Positions 8,812 through 17,623 of a stretch of DNA of 64,000 bases are shown piece after piece (positions within the stretch are counted from its first letter, which is position 1; every line of letters begins with the position of its first letter). This stretch comes from Streptomyces eurocidicus. GTDB taxonomy: Bacteria > Actinomycetota > Actinomycetes > Streptomycetales > Streptomycetaceae. The translations under genes were made by a program, and so were the position numbers. Below the pieces are notes generated by a model. It saw nothing but the letters and a program-made list of their open reading frames with translations. It did no database searches and had not been told where the DNA came from. Location of the stretch: NCBI RefSeq assembly GCF_002891295.1, contig NZ_LGUI01000001.1:868001-932000 (forward strand). The letters are read 5' to 3'.

Positions 8812-10191
8812 ATGACCGTGAACTTCCCGCCCGGCTTCCTCTGGGGCGCCGCGACCGCCGCGTACCAGATCGAGGGAGCGGCGCGGCAGGACGGCCGCAC
8901 CGCCTCCATCTGGGACACCTTCTCCCACACCCCCGGCAAGGTCCTCGGCGGCGACACCGGGGACGTCGCCACGGACCACTACCACCGCCGCGCCGAGGAC
9001 GTGCGCCTGATGGCGGACCTGGGCCTGGGCGCGTACCGCTTCTCCGTCTCCTGGCCACGCGTCCAGCCCGGCGGGCGCGGCCCGGCCAACCAGGCGGGTC
9101 TCGACTTCTACCGCGCGCTCGTCGACGACCTCCTCGCCCACGGCATCCGGCCGATGCTGACGCTGTACCACTGGGACCTGCCGCAGGAGCTGGAGTCGTC
9201 CGGCGGCTGGCCGGAGCGCGGCACCGCGCACCGCTTCGCCGACTACGCGCACCTGGTCGCCGAGGCGCTCGGGGACCGGGTGGAGCTGTGGACGACCCTC
9301 AACGAGCCCTGGTGCAGCGCCTTCCTCGGCTACGGCGCCGGGGTGCACGCGCCGGGCCGGACGGACGATGTGGCGGCCCTGCGCGCCGCCCACCACCTCA
9401 ACCTCGCGCACGGCCTCGGGGCACAGGCGCTGCGGGCCGCGCTGCCGTCCCGGGCCGCGGTCTCCGTCACCCTCAACCCCGGCGCGGTGCGGGCCCGCAC
9501 GGACTCCCCCGCCGACCTCGACGCCGGGCGCCGGATCGACGCGCTGGCCACCCGGATCTTCACCGGGCCCATGCTGCACGGGGAGTACCCCGCGGACCTG
9601 ATCGCCGACACGGCGGGCGTCACGGACTGGTCCTTCGTGCACGGCGGGGACGCGGCGGCGATCCACCACCCCCTGGACTCGCTGGGCGTCAACTACTACG
9701 CGCCGTTCCTGGTGTCGGGGGCGGCCCCGGACGGCTCCGGCCACGAGCCCTCGCCCTGGCCCGGAGCCGGGGGCGTAGTCTTCCACCGGCCGCCCGGCAA
9801 GCGGACCGCGATGGACTGGTCGGTCGACCCCACCGGGCTGTACGACCTGCTGACGCGCTTCACCCGGGAGGCCCCCGGGCTGCCGCTGATGGTCACCGAG
9901 AACGGCGCGGCGTACGACGACAAGCCGGACGGCGAGGGCGCGGTGCACGACCCGGAGCGCATCGCCTATCTGCACGCCCACCTCGACGCGGTACACCGGG
10001 CGATCGGCGACGGCGCGGACGTGTGCGGCTATTTCCTCTGGTCACTGCTGGACAACTTCGAATGGGCGTACGGCTACAGCAAGCGGTTCGGCGCGGTGTA
10101 CGTCGACTACGCCACCCAGGTCCGCACACCCAAGTCCAGCGCCCGCTGGTACGCCCAGGTGGCCCGGACGGGTCAGCTGCCGCCGTTCTGA
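8812..10191 (+). CDS. GH1 family beta-glucosidase
   Basis: A 459-residue cytoplasmic glycoside hydrolase family 1 enzyme (normal family length, no signal peptide). Typical landmarks are [14 protein letters not shown] at the N-terminus, the acid/base glutamate in TLNEPW (Glu165), the nucleophile in VTENG (Glu363), and [13 protein letters not shown] near the C-terminus. It would hydrolyse the imported beta-glucosides, giving glucose. The gene is last in the transporter operon after an 84-bp gap. By context it resembles BglC-type enzymes that work with cellobiose importers, but substrate choice is inference. Confidence 0.95.
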   Translation: MTVNFPPGFLWGAATAAYQIEGAARQDGRTASIWDTFSHTPGKVLGGDTGDVATDHYHRRAEDVRLMADLGLGAYRFSVSWPRVQPGGRGPANQAGLDFYRALVDDLLAHGIRPMLTLYHWDLPQELESSGGWPERGTAHRFADYAHLVAEALGDRVELWTTLNEPWCSAFLGYGAGVHAPGRTDDVAALRAAHHLNLAHGLGAQALRAALPSRAAVSVTLNPGAVRARTDSPADLDAGRRIDALATRIFTGPMLHGEYPADLIADTAGVTDWSFVHGGDAAAIHHPLDSLGVNYYAPFLVSGAAPDGSGHEPSPWPGAGGVVFHRPPGKRTAMDWSVDPTGLYDLLTRFTREAPGLPLMVTENGAAYDDKPDGEGAVHDPERIAYLHAHLDAVHRAIGDGADVCGYFLWSLLDNFEWAYGYSKRFGAVYVDYATQVRTPKSSARWYAQVARTGQLPPF

Positions 10192-10230
10192 GCGGGCGGG
10201 CGGGGCGTTCTTGCTTTGCTTCGGCTCAGC

Positions 10231-10893
10231 TCAGCTCACCACAGCGCGAGCGATCAGAGTCCCGATGTGGTCAGGCTCGGGAGCGTCGAGAACCCACGCT
10301 TCCGCCTTCTCGAATCCGGCCCTCAGAAGGAGGTTCTCCCACTTCCGGGGCGTGTAGCTGTACCGGTACGTGTACATGGCCCTGCCCGCGAACCCTCCCT
10401 TGTACATGCCTTGCGGCCCGTACGCGCCGGGGATGGCCGGAGGCTGGGAGAAGGCGAGCACGCCGCCCGGATTCAACCGCTTGGCAACGAGCGGAAGCAG
10501 CCTGGCCGGGTCGGCGAACCAGGCCGCCCCGAAGATCGAGTAAATGGCGTCGTAGGTCTCCGTCGTGGCGCCCAGGTGGTCCAGCACCTCGGCACACACG
10601 AACCGCGCTCCCAGCGGCCCCCACCGTTCGGCGGTGCGGGTGACCATGACGGGAGAGAGGTCCACGCCCGTTGCCTTCACGCCCTGCCGCGCGAGGTGGC
10701 CCAGCGCCCGCCCGGTACCGCATCCGATCTCCAGGACGGTTGCCGGATCCCCCAGCAGTTCGGGCCCCGGCCCGTGCCCGGCGTACTGCGTCCAGCAGAA
10801 GACGGGGTCAGCGTCGAACACCTTGTCCTTGGTGCTCTCCGCGAAGGTGTCCCAGAGTTCGCGTTCGCTCTCGATGTCGTGTCGTGCGGGCAA
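10231..10893 (-). CDS. class I SAM-dependent methyltransferase
   Basis: Predicted 220 residues from a TTG start (10893-10891) that has GAGG at 8-bp spacing; a longer in-frame extension lacks an RBS. SAM-binding motif I is VLEIGCGTGRALGHLA, followed by GVDLSPVM and LNPGGVLAFSQPP. The substrate is unknown. It is the last gene on the minus-strand cassette A, where cassettes B and C instead end with DUF397 and a ~157-residue protein, so it may be a passenger of the regulatory cassette. Confidence 0.8.
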   Translation of the reverse strand: MPARHDIESERELWDTFAESTKDKVFDADPVFCWTQYAGHGPGPELLGDPATVLEIGCGTGRALGHLARQGVKATGVDLSPVMVTRTAERWGPLGARFVCAEVLDHLGATTETYDAIYSIFGAAWFADPARLLPLVAKRLNPGGVLAFSQPPAIPGAYGPQGMYKGGFAGRAMYTYRYSYTPRKWENLLLRAGFEKAEAWVLDAPEPDHIGTLIARAVVS

Positions 10894-10988
10894 GGGCGTT
10901 TCCTCTGTGTCGGGGCGGGCGAGAGGGCGGGCGAGAGGGCGCCCCGCCCTCGTTCGGAGTCCGGGGGCGAGGGCACTCCAGTCCCGCG

Positions 10989-11471
10989 TCAGTGGCTGTC
11001 GGGGACCTTGTTGTCGCACGGCGAGCAGTCGGACGCGTCCACCGACCACAGCTCGTCATCGACGGTGAAGCCGTTCTCGCGCAGCAGCTCGGCCGTGCGC
11101 ATCACGGTGCCGTCCCGGCGGCGCTCAACGAGCGGGGCGTGGTGCTTGTACCGCCCGCCGTTGTACTCGTCGCACAGGGCGAAGTAGAGGGGCGTGTCGA
11201 GGATGAGCTGGTGGACGCCGATGTCCACGGTGTACCCGACCCCCATGTCCACACCAGGGTTCTCCATGGCTGTGATCAGGTAGGCGACGCCCTGTCCGAG
11301 GATGCGTTCGGCGAGGCTACGGACGGCCACGCTGTCACGCAGCAGCAAGCGAACCTCGCGCTCCCACAGGTCCTCTGCCCCCACCTCGGTGACCAGGTGC
11401 GGTACTCGTTCCTGCACGGCGTTGAGGATGATGCGCGGATCGCGGGTCCGCGTCTGGAGTGCTGTTGCCAC
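10989..11471 (-). CDS. hypothetical protein in regulatory cassette A
   Basis: A 160-residue protein from GTG 11471 with an AAAGGGAAC upstream region. Mostly alpha-helical by appearance at the N-terminus (VQERVPHLVTEVG, LWEREVRLLLRDSVAVRSLAERIL). It ends in a segment with two close Cys (DASDCSPCDNK). I do not recognise a family. It sits between the methyltransferase and the 95-residue cassette protein, occupying the place of DUF397 in the other two cassettes. Confidence 0.6.
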   Translation of the reverse strand: MATALQTRTRDPRIILNAVQERVPHLVTEVGAEDLWEREVRLLLRDSVAVRSLAERILGQGVAYLITAMENPGVDMGVGYTVDIGVHQLILDTPLYFALCDEYNGGRYKHHAPLVERRRDGTVMRTAELLRENGFTVDDELWSVDASDCSPCDNKVPDSH

Positions 11472-11574
11472 CGTGTTCCCTTTCTCTCGACGGAGCGGGG
11501 TGGTGCGCCGGGACCCGTCCCAACCGTCGGCCGTCATGCAGGCGACGGGGACGGGGACTTCAGAAGGGCACGGG

Positions 11575-11862
11575 CTAGGCGCCTTGGCCTTGGTCGCGCC
11601 GGCTTCGCTTCGCCGACTCCGCGCGGAGCAGGGCGTCGATGAGCTTGCGGGCGGTGCGGAGGGGGACGGTTCCCAGGTGCACGTACGGCTCGCCCGAGAG
11701 CGAGGCGCGGCCGGTGAGCCGGGGCCAGGCATCGGGGTCACCGACGCGGATGTCCATCTCCGCGAGCACTCGCGTGAGCATGAACGCGGCGTCGTCGGCC
11801 TTGCGCTTGCCTGCGGTGAAGGCGTCCGGTGCTTGGGTGGCCGCCATGGTGTCCGTGGTCAT
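11575..11862 (-). CDS. small conserved cassette protein (copy A)
   Basis: 95 residues, almost identical to the copy at 29217-29501 and related to 25069-25362. All three begin MTTDT, with conserved segments AGKRKxDDAAFML, VLAEMxIRVGD, GRASLSGEPYVHLG and ARKLIDAL. The function is unknown. It always follows the XRE/DUF5753 gene, with an operator-like repeat between them. The -10-like TACTGT (minus strand, 11870-11875) ends 7 nt before ATG, so the transcript is probably leaderless. It may be an effector or modulator of the regulator, in the way small acidic partners work in WhiJ-type loci. Confidence 0.75.
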   Translation of the reverse strand: MTTDTMAATQAPDAFTAGKRKADDAAFMLTRVLAEMDIRVGDPDAWPRLTGRASLSGEPYVHLGTVPLRTARKLIDALLRAESAKRSRRDQGQGA

Positions 11863-11869
11863 GGGGAAG

Positions 11870-11918
11870 ACAGTAGGAACGGAGGGTGCTCCGAAGCCAT
11901 GAAGTTGCAGACGGTTGC
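11870..11918 (-). promoter_or_regulatory. cassette A promoter 2: GCAAC direct repeat and -10 element
   Basis: On the minus strand, GCAAC occurs twice with 10-bp period (GTTGC at 11904-11908 and 11914-11918 on plus). It is 42 bp upstream of the 95-residue gene's ATG, with TACTGT at 11870-11875. The same elements are found at identical distances in cassette C (29161-29209). Likely operator of the cassette XRE regulator. Confidence 0.6.
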
Positions 11919-11925
11919 AGGCCGA

Positions 11926-12768
11926 TCACTCGAGGGTGTCGAGGGCGTCTTTGATGAGCGACCTTGCTCGGGAGCCGTACACCGCGTGGCGCTGGAGGTC
12001 GGCGAACGCCTTCACGTACATGGCGACCTCCCCAGGGGCGGTAACGGTGACTTGCGCGGTCAGGAGGTCGACGGCAGCTTGCTTGTCGTCAAAGACGTTG
12101 AATGTGGCCATCGGCCATACGCTGCGAGCCGCCTGAAACGGGATTACGCCCAGGGACACGGCCGGTAATGACATCGCCGACAGTAGATATCCGAGTTGGC
12201 CGGCCATTGCCTCGGCATCGCCCAGCCGGTAGCGCAGGACTGATTCCTCCACGAGCATGGCGAAGCGCCTGTTGCCGTCGTGGATGACCCGAGAGCGGGT
12301 GAGACGGGCCGCCACCGCGTCGGCGACATCGTCAGGTGCCTGGCGAAAGGACGCGATGGACGACAGCAAAGCCGTTGCGTACGCCTCGGTCTGGAGGAAC
12401 CCTGGCACGACGCTGGAGCAGTAGACACGGAAGTGACGTGTCTGTTCGTACAGGGGAACGTAGGACTCCTGGATCCTGCGGAGCCCCGTCCTGTGGAGGC
12501 GCTTCCACTGGACGTACAGCGAGTCGGCGGTACGGTTCGCCGCGATGAGGTCAGCGGCCTGGTCTGCCGCGCCACAGGCGCGGCACCAAGCCTGGATGTC
12601 AGCGTCCGAGGGAGTCGTCTTGGCGTTCTCGATCCGGCTGGACTTGGCTTTGTGCCAGCCGCATCGGTCTGCCAGATCCTGCCCTGTCAGCCCCGCGTCC
12701 TGCCGGATCTCCTTCAGCCATTCGGCAAGTGCGGCACGGGTGGCTTGCGCGTTTGAATTTGGTGACAT
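11926..12768 (-). CDS. XRE family regulator with DUF5753 (WhiJ-like), copy A
   Basis: 280 residues. An N-terminal HTH_XRE spans residues ~12-70, with recognition-helix segment WHKAKSSRIENAK. It is followed by the DUF5753 sensor domain (VPLYEQTRHFRVYCSSVVPGFLQTEAYA, and VSLGVIPF...). Such proteins are repressors or activators paired with small DUF397-type partners. It is highly similar to copy C at 28306-29154, especially in the HTH. It lies between the DUF6879 gene and the 95-residue gene in a minus-strand operon. Predicted to act on the GCAAC repeats at 11904-11918 and 13581-13595. Confidence 0.9.
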   Translation of the reverse strand: MSPNSNAQATRAALAEWLKEIRQDAGLTGQDLADRCGWHKAKSSRIENAKTTPSDADIQAWCRACGAADQAADLIAANRTADSLYVQWKRLHRTGLRRIQESYVPLYEQTRHFRVYCSSVVPGFLQTEAYATALLSSIASFRQAPDDVADAVAARLTRSRVIHDGNRRFAMLVEESVLRYRLGDAEAMAGQLGYLLSAMSLPAVSLGVIPFQAARSVWPMATFNVFDDKQAAVDLLTAQVTVTAPGEVAMYVKAFADLQRHAVYGSRARSLIKDALDTLE

Positions 12769-12801
12769 GGGCGTTTGCCGGTAGTCCGATGGTGACGAGC
12801 G

Positions 12802-13338
12802 TCAGACCGTGTATTTCTCGTGCGGGATCCCTCGCTCCCACACAGCTTCGAACGCGGTTGCCGCCAGCTGCGCCACGGCCGGCTCGTTATGGACCACCCA
12901 GCCGGGTTCAGACCAATCGCCATCACCTGAGAAGTGGTTGAAGAGCACGGTCTCAGAGTCGAACAACCAGAAGTCATTGCCCGGCAGGGCCAGGTCCGAC
13001 GTCTGCCGACGAGGTAACCAGCGGACCTGTTCCCCGGCGGTGATGTTGACCGGAGTGCCCGCGTGCTCGAACCGGATGTACTCGGTAACCGGCTCGGACA
13101 CGATGCGAGCCCTGCGAACGACGACCCCTCGGGCGACCGTCCTGCGGATGAGGTCGACCCACGGCGCCCAGTAGGCCGATGTGGGCTCCACATCGCGGTG
13201 CCCGGTGCGCTGCCAGCTCTCGAAGTCCTCCGCTTCGTCACCCACACCGTATGCGTCGCGCATCTCCAGGTGCACCGCCGAAGCCTGTGCAGACTCCAGG
13301 AGTTCCGTGAAGCTGGGTTGCTGCTTGCTCTGCGACAT
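12802..13338 (-). CDS. DUF6879 family protein, copy A
   Basis: 178 residues with the family's conserved run VRRARIVSEPVTEYIRFEH, then GEQVRWLPRR and PGNDFWLFDSETVLFNHFSGDGDW. The function is unknown in the literature I know. It is regularly found beside XRE/DUF5753 genes in Streptomyces. ATG 13338 lies inside the ancestral reading frame of the upstream small gene, as in cassette C. The conserved charged and aromatic residues suggest a folded cytoplasmic domain; no membrane segments are seen. Confidence 0.85.
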   Translation of the reverse strand: MSQSKQQPSFTELLESAQASAVHLEMRDAYGVGDEAEDFESWQRTGHRDVEPTSAYWAPWVDLIRRTVARGVVVRRARIVSEPVTEYIRFEHAGTPVNITAGEQVRWLPRRQTSDLALPGNDFWLFDSETVLFNHFSGDGDWSEPGWVVHNEPAVAQLAATAFEAVWERGIPHEKYTV

Positions 13339-13558
13339 CGCATGCCTTCCTGGTCAGCGGCACCATCCCTGCGGGGATACGGACCACGCTTCCGTGTTGG
13401 GCTTGGGGCTTCCTTTCAGGCACTCAACTTGAGTCGCCTCGCTGGGCAGCCACCTTGGAAGAGGGCTTCAGGTTCGGCCCCTGCGCCTGTATCGCCCCAC
13501 AGCGCAGGGCACTTGCCGTGCCCTGCGTTAGAGGCGACGTTGTGGAGGTTAGCGCCAT
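13304..13558 (-). pseudogene. degenerate first gene of cassette A
   Basis: Counterpart of the intact 85-residue gene at 27544-27801. The start ATGGCGCTAACC (Met-Ala-Leu-Thr) and the promoter match. The conserved core CPALWGDTG then appears in a different frame and hits a stop, and the tail VVRIPAGMVPLTRKACDVAEQAA appears in a third position. No single frame covers the gene. At least one frameshift plus substitutions make it non-functional. The remaining gap up to 13649 holds only the promoter. Confidence 0.75.
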
Positions 13559-13580
13559 GGTGGCCTCTCGTGTCGAGACT

Positions 13581-13595
13581 GTTGCGGTCAGTTGC
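13581..13595 (-). promoter_or_regulatory. cassette A promoter 1: GCAAC direct repeat
   Basis: GTTGC at 13581-13585 and 13591-13595 (GCAAC on the minus strand, 10-bp period), 23 bp from the ATG of the degenerate first gene. The identical GCAACTGACCGCAAC stands 23 bp before the intact homologue in cassette C. Likely operator. Confidence 0.6.
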
Positions 13596-13649
13596 AAGGC
13601 CCCGGGGGCCTTCGCGCCGATCAGTCGGCAGCCAGTGCCCGCCTGGCCC

Positions 13650-14519
13650 TCACTCGAACACAGACGGCGGCGGCACCGGCGAAGGCCGCGCCGCCGCGTC
13701 CGTGACCGGCGCCGCCCCGCCCGTGAAGTCGTCGAGGGCGCGGCCGTGTTCGACCCTGCCCTGGTGGGGGTCGGTCGCGGCCCGCCGGGTCAGTTCGGCG
13801 ACCGGCAGTTCGCGGTCGGAGGCGAGCAGCACGGCGTTGCCGAAGCGGCGGCCGCGCAGCACGGCGGGGTCGGCGGTCAGGCACAGTTCGGGGAAGACGG
13901 TCCGTACGGTCGCGATCTGCGCCTTGACGTAGGCGAGGGGCGGGCCGTCGGCGAGGTTCGCGGCGTAGAAGCCGCCCGGGCGCAGCGCGCGCCGCACCTC
14001 GCCGGCGAATTCGACGCTGGTGAGGTGGGCGGGGGTGCGGGCGCCCGCGAAGACATCGGCGATGATCAGGTCGGCCCAGCCGTCGGGCACCTTAGCGAGT
14101 CCCTCGCGGGCGTCGCCGCCGCGCACCCGGATCCGCCAGCCGGCGTCCAGGGGGAGCTCGCGGCGGACGAACTGGACGAGCGGGGCGTCGATCTCCACGA
14201 TCTGCTGGGTGGAGCGGGGCCGGGTGGCGGCGACGTAGCGGGCGAGGGTGAAGGCGCCGCCGCCCAGGTGCAGGGCCTGGACGGGCTTGCCGGGCGCGGC
14301 GACGAGGTCGGCGATGTGGCCGAGGCGCCGCTGGTAGGCGAAGTCGAGGTAGGCGGGGTCGTCGAGGTCCACATGGGACTGCGGGGCGCCGTCGATCAGC
14401 AGCGTGAAGCCACGGGGGCGGTCACGGTCGGGCCGCAGCTCGGCGACACCGCCCCCGACCTGCTCGGACACCGCCTCGGCGGCGCGCCCGCGCCCTTGCT
14501 TCTGCTTGCTTTTAGCCAC
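13650..14519 (-). CDS. spermidine-synthase-like SAM-dependent protein
   Basis: 289 residues from GTG 14519, with a lysine-rich start. The central Rossmann-like domain shows LHLGGGAFTLARYVAATRP (motif I), IVEIDAPLVQFVRRELPL, DAREGLAKVPDGWADLIIADVFAG and LRPGGFYAANLAD, the pattern of polyamine aminopropyltransferase and related SAM enzymes. Substrate unclear; many such actinobacterial proteins are orphan methyltransferase-like enzymes. The Pro/Ala-rich C-terminus is probably disordered. It lies between cassette A and a small Prim-Pol-like gene, 29 bp apart from the latter. Confidence 0.85.
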   Translation of the reverse strand: MAKSKQKQGRGRAAEAVSEQVGGGVAELRPDRDRPRGFTLLIDGAPQSHVDLDDPAYLDFAYQRRLGHIADLVAAPGKPVQALHLGGGAFTLARYVAATRPRSTQQIVEIDAPLVQFVRRELPLDAGWRIRVRGGDAREGLAKVPDGWADLIIADVFAGARTPAHLTSVEFAGEVRRALRPGGFYAANLADGPPLAYVKAQIATVRTVFPELCLTADPAVLRGRRFGNAVLLASDRELPVAELTRRAATDPHQGRVEHGRALDDFTGGAAPVTDAAARPSPVPPPSVFE

Positions 14520-14548
14520 ATGGCAAGTATCGCCCCCTCTCGGGGGCC

Positions 14549-14998
14549 CTAGCGGCAGCGGTCCACGGCCTCGATCGTCCGGGCCGCCTCGCCCAGTGCG
14601 GCGCGGAGCACCGCCGGGTCCGTGGCCTCCGAGAAGGCGGCCTCGGGCGCGACCAGCCACCCCGTCCCCACGAGCGGCGGCTCGGCGAGCCCCGCCTGCT
14701 CGTCCTGGCCGAACGTCTGGGTGCAGGCGCTGCCCGGCACGTCCCAGGCGTCGGCGGTGCCGGGTGGCACGAGGAAGCCGAGGGTGTCGCACTCGCCGTC
14801 GTGCAGCACGGGGCCGACGCCGTCGCGCAGCCGCAGGATGTCGACGGCCTCCAGGCCCTGCCGGGCGGGGACGGTGACGAGGTCGCAGGGGCCGGCGTCC
14901 AGGGCCACCTGGGGGACGTGCGGGGACGGGCTGTGGTCCTGACGCGGCTGGTGCAGGGCCGTCGTCCGCGAGCTGCTGATGTCCACTCCGGCCTCCAC
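14549..14998 (-). CDS. hypothetical protein, Prim-Pol-like family of Streptomyces
   Basis: About 149 residues from GTG 14998 (GGAGGGG upstream); a TTG start at 15073 would add 25 residues without an RBS. The stretch LRDGVGPVLHDGECDTLGFLVPPGTADAWDVPGSACTQT followed by GTGWLVAPEA resembles truncated bifunctional DNA primase/polymerase-type proteins of Streptomyces that have lost catalytic residues. It shares the PGTA...WLVAPE pattern with the larger protein at 41318-42232. Function unknown. It diverges from the TPR regulator at 15289. Confidence 0.55.
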   Translation of the reverse strand: MEAGVDISSSRTTALHQPRQDHSPSPHVPQVALDAGPCDLVTVPARQGLEAVDILRLRDGVGPVLHDGECDTLGFLVPPGTADAWDVPGSACTQTFGQDEQAGLAEPPLVGTGWLVAPEAAFSEATDPAVLRAALGEAARTIEAVDRCR

Positions 14999-15288
14999 CA
15001 AGGGAAACCCCTCCTCCGCCGTGCCACTCCGCGTCGAGCGCGCTCCAAGGAGTTCAACGCGCGTGAGCGTCAACGGCTACGGTGCCATGCCGTCACAAAG
15101 GATGGCAGTTCATGGCGGATGCCGGGTGAGATATCCCGTTTGTAGCCAAACAGGGTGTAGTGGGACCCCGTAAGCCGGTACGGTCTTCTCCGCCGACACG
15201 GCAGCCGACAGGCAGCACATGAGGCCAGCACAGCCGCACGCCGCGCGCACCACGCGGGGCGCGCGCTCGCCAGGGAGAGGGTCCGGCC

Positions 15289-16689
15289 ATGGCGTCGTCC
15301 CAAGCGCACCACCCGAACACGGCCTTCCGGCAGTTGCGCGGAGCGCGGTCGCCGGGCGAGTTCGCGGCGGCCGTCCGGCGGGCGGCCCGCGAGATCGGCG
15401 AGCAGGTCTCGTGCGACGCGCGGTACATCGGGCGGGTCGAATCGGGGGAGATCCGCTGCCCCAACTACGCCTACGAGCGGGTGTTCAGGCATATGTTCCC
15501 CGGCCGGGAACCGGCGGACATGGGTTTCGTCCCACGGGACGTGGTACGCGGCCGGGGGGCACGTGAGAACGCCGACGCGGCACCGGCGCCCGGCGGGCCC
15601 GCCGACAGCCCCGTGGAAAGCCCGGCCCACATCCCCGACCGTCACAAGGAGAGCGACGTGTTGCGTCGCGCGTTCATGACCAGCGGCACGGCCGCGGTGG
15701 CAGCCACCTCGCTGGGCGCCTCCCTGGCCGGCTCCTTCGGCACCGCGTGGGGCGCCCCCGCGACCGGCCGCGACCGGCGCCGCGCGGGCGAGGCCGAGGC
15801 CGTCGCCGTGGAACAGGCCGTACGCCGGATCCGGCTGCTCGACGACCGCCACGGCGCGGACGGCATCTACCGGCGCGCCGCCCGGCCGCTGCGGGTGGCC
15901 TACGAGCTGCTCGACGCGGACACCCGCCGGCAGTCGGTCGCGGACCGGCTGCACACGGGCGCGGGCGAGCTCGCCCTGTCCGTCGGCTGGCTGGCCCACG
16001 ACTCGGGCCGCTTCGCCGACGCCCGCTCGCACTACGCCGAGGCCCTGGCCACGGCGAGGATGGCCGGTGACGCGGCGCTGGAGGCCCATGCCTTCTGCAA
16101 CACCGCCTTCCTCGCCCGGGACGCCGGGCGGCCCCGGGAGTCCGTAAGGGCGGCACAGGCGGCGCAGCGGGCGGCCCGCAGACTGCCGTCGCCCCGGCTG
16201 ATGTCGCTGCTGACCCTGCGCGAGGCGGGCGGCTGGGCCGGGCTCGGCGACCGGGCGGCGTGCGAGGCGGCGCTGCTGCGCGCCCGTGACCTCTTCGAAC
16301 GCGGGCCGGCCCAGGCCGACCCGGAGTGGATGTCGTTCTTCGGCCCGGCCGAGCTGGAGGGCCTGGAGGCGCAGTGCTGGTCGGCGCTGGGCGAGTGGTC
16401 ACGCGCGGCGGAGCACGCCCGGCGCGCGGTGGACCTCCAGAACCCGCACTTCGCCCGTAACACCGCGCTGTTCACCACCCAGCTCGCGGGTGACCTGGCG
16501 CGCGGCGGGGCGCCGGACGCGGCGGCGGAGCGGGGCGAGCGCGCCCTGGACCTGCTGGCGGAGGTCCAGTCGACGCGGGTCCGTACGATGCTGGCGGCGA
16601 CGGCCCGGCTGCTGCGCCGCTACCGCGCGGACTCGGTGGTGGCGGCGTTCCTGGACCGGCACGAGGGGGTGGCGGCGACCGGGGCCTGA
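15289..16689 (+). CDS. TPR-containing transcriptional regulator (XRE-like, NsdA-type)
   Basis: 466 residues. The N-terminal ~75 residues look like a divergent HTH (RQLRGARSPGEFAAAVRRAAREIGE, YIGRVESGEIRCPNY). A hydrophobic, TAT-like stretch (LRRAFMTSGTAAVAATSLG) follows at ~125-150, as is common in this group. Then come TPR-type helical repeats from ~170 to 450 (WLAHDSGRFADARSHYAEAL, ALGEWSRAAEHARRAVDL). These regulators influence sporulation and antibiotic production in Streptomyces; the target here is unknown. ATG 15289 has GGGAGAGGG upstream. An inverted repeat CCCGTTTG/CAAACAGGG lies in the divergent promoter region at about 15127-15148. Confidence 0.8.
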   Translation: MASSQAHHPNTAFRQLRGARSPGEFAAAVRRAAREIGEQVSCDARYIGRVESGEIRCPNYAYERVFRHMFPGREPADMGFVPRDVVRGRGARENADAAPAPGGPADSPVESPAHIPDRHKESDVLRRAFMTSGTAAVAATSLGASLAGSFGTAWGAPATGRDRRRAGEAEAVAVEQAVRRIRLLDDRHGADGIYRRAARPLRVAYELLDADTRRQSVADRLHTGAGELALSVGWLAHDSGRFADARSHYAEALATARMAGDAALEAHAFCNTAFLARDAGRPRESVRAAQAAQRAARRLPSPRLMSLLTLREAGGWAGLGDRAACEAALLRARDLFERGPAQADPEWMSFFGPAELEGLEAQCWSALGEWSRAAEHARRAVDLQNPHFARNTALFTTQLAGDLARGGAPDAAAERGERALDLLAEVQSTRVRTMLAATARLLRRYRADSVVAAFLDRHEGVAATGA

Positions 16690-16705
16690 GGGGGCGCGCC
16701 GGCTG

Positions 16706-17308
16706 TCAGGCGAGGTGGCCGGTGTCGTTCCAGCGCTCGATGGCCGGCTCGCCGTAGGCCCAGCCCAGGATGGACAGCGAGGTCGGGTCGAGGCGGATGC
16801 GGGCGGCGAAGGAGATGTCCAGGCCGAGCCAGCGGGCGCCGATCGTGCGCAGTATGTGGCCGTGGGCGAAGATCAGCACGTCGCGGTCGGCGGAGCGGGC
16901 CCAGTCCACGACCTGGTCCGCGCGGGCCGCGACCTCGGCCAGGGTCTCGCCGCCGGGGACGCCGTCGCGCCAGATGAGCCAGTCCGGGCGGTCCGCCTTG
17001 ATCTCGGACGGGGTCATCCCCTCGTAGGAGCCGTAGTCGAACTCCATCAGGGCGTCCCAGTCGGCCGCCCGGTCGCCGAAGCCGGCCAGCTCGCAGGTCT
17101 CCTTGGCGCGCACCAGCGGGCTGGTGCGGACCTCGACGTCCGGCAGCCCGTCCCAGGGGGCGCGGTGCAGGCGCTCGCCGAGCAGCTTGGCGCCGCGGCG
17201 GCCCTCGTCCAGGAGGGGGATGTCGGTGCGGCCGGTGTGCTTGCCGGACAGCGACCACTCCGTCTGTCCGTGCCGGGCCAGCAGGATGCGCGACGTCGTC
17301 GAAGCCAT
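16706..17308 (-). CDS. histidine phosphatase family protein (phosphoglycerate mutase-like)
   Basis: 200 residues. The catalytic RHG motif is at the N-terminus ([11 protein letters not shown]). A conserved Arg lies in [10 protein letters not shown], the acid Glu in [11 protein letters not shown], and the second catalytic His in FAHGHILR. A broad-specificity phosphatase is expected; no substrate can be assigned. It starts at ATG 17308 and is transcribed convergently with the TPR regulator. The 315-bp region to the next gene is AT-richer than average and probably contains divergent promoters. Confidence 0.92.
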   Translation of the reverse strand: MASTTSRILLARHGQTEWSLSGKHTGRTDIPLLDEGRRGAKLLGERLHRAPWDGLPDVEVRTSPLVRAKETCELAGFGDRAADWDALMEFDYGSYEGMTPSEIKADRPDWLIWRDGVPGGETLAEVAARADQVVDWARSADRDVLIFAHGHILRTIGARWLGLDISFAARIRLDPTSLSILGWAYGEPAIERWNDTGHLA

Positions 17309-17623
17309 GGAGGACCCAGACCCTTCAGAAGATTTCGGTGATTTTCACTACAGATCGTTATGTGGACCGGCAAGGGACCGGCCGCGATGATCTGTTCGCT
17401 TTTCCATCATCGCTCACACCAGCCACAGGCAACCCGCAGGTCAATCGGGGCGTCTCCCCTCCTGTCCCGCCCCGTCCGGCCCTCGCGCCCCGTGACCAGG
17501 ACGGAACGGCGGGCGAACTCGAGGTTTCCGGTAAGCCGCGGGGCGGTGTGCGACCAATGTGGCGTACGCCGTACGGTTGCATGCGCGCTTGTTGGCCGCC
17601 TGAACATGATGGAGAGCGTCCCG
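17309..17623. other. divergent intergenic region
   Basis: No gene supported. The AT-rich stretch around 17320-17400 between the phosphatase (minus) and the PAP2 gene (plus) is the likely promoter area. Confidence 0.5.

Noticed and set aside
7708..9996. 762-codon open frame on the minus strand opposite the permease and glucosidase genes
   Set aside because: Pure antisense shadow of well-supported genes with permease and GH1 motifs; composition (Val/Gly/Arg/His-rich) is typical of antisense frames in high-GC DNA.
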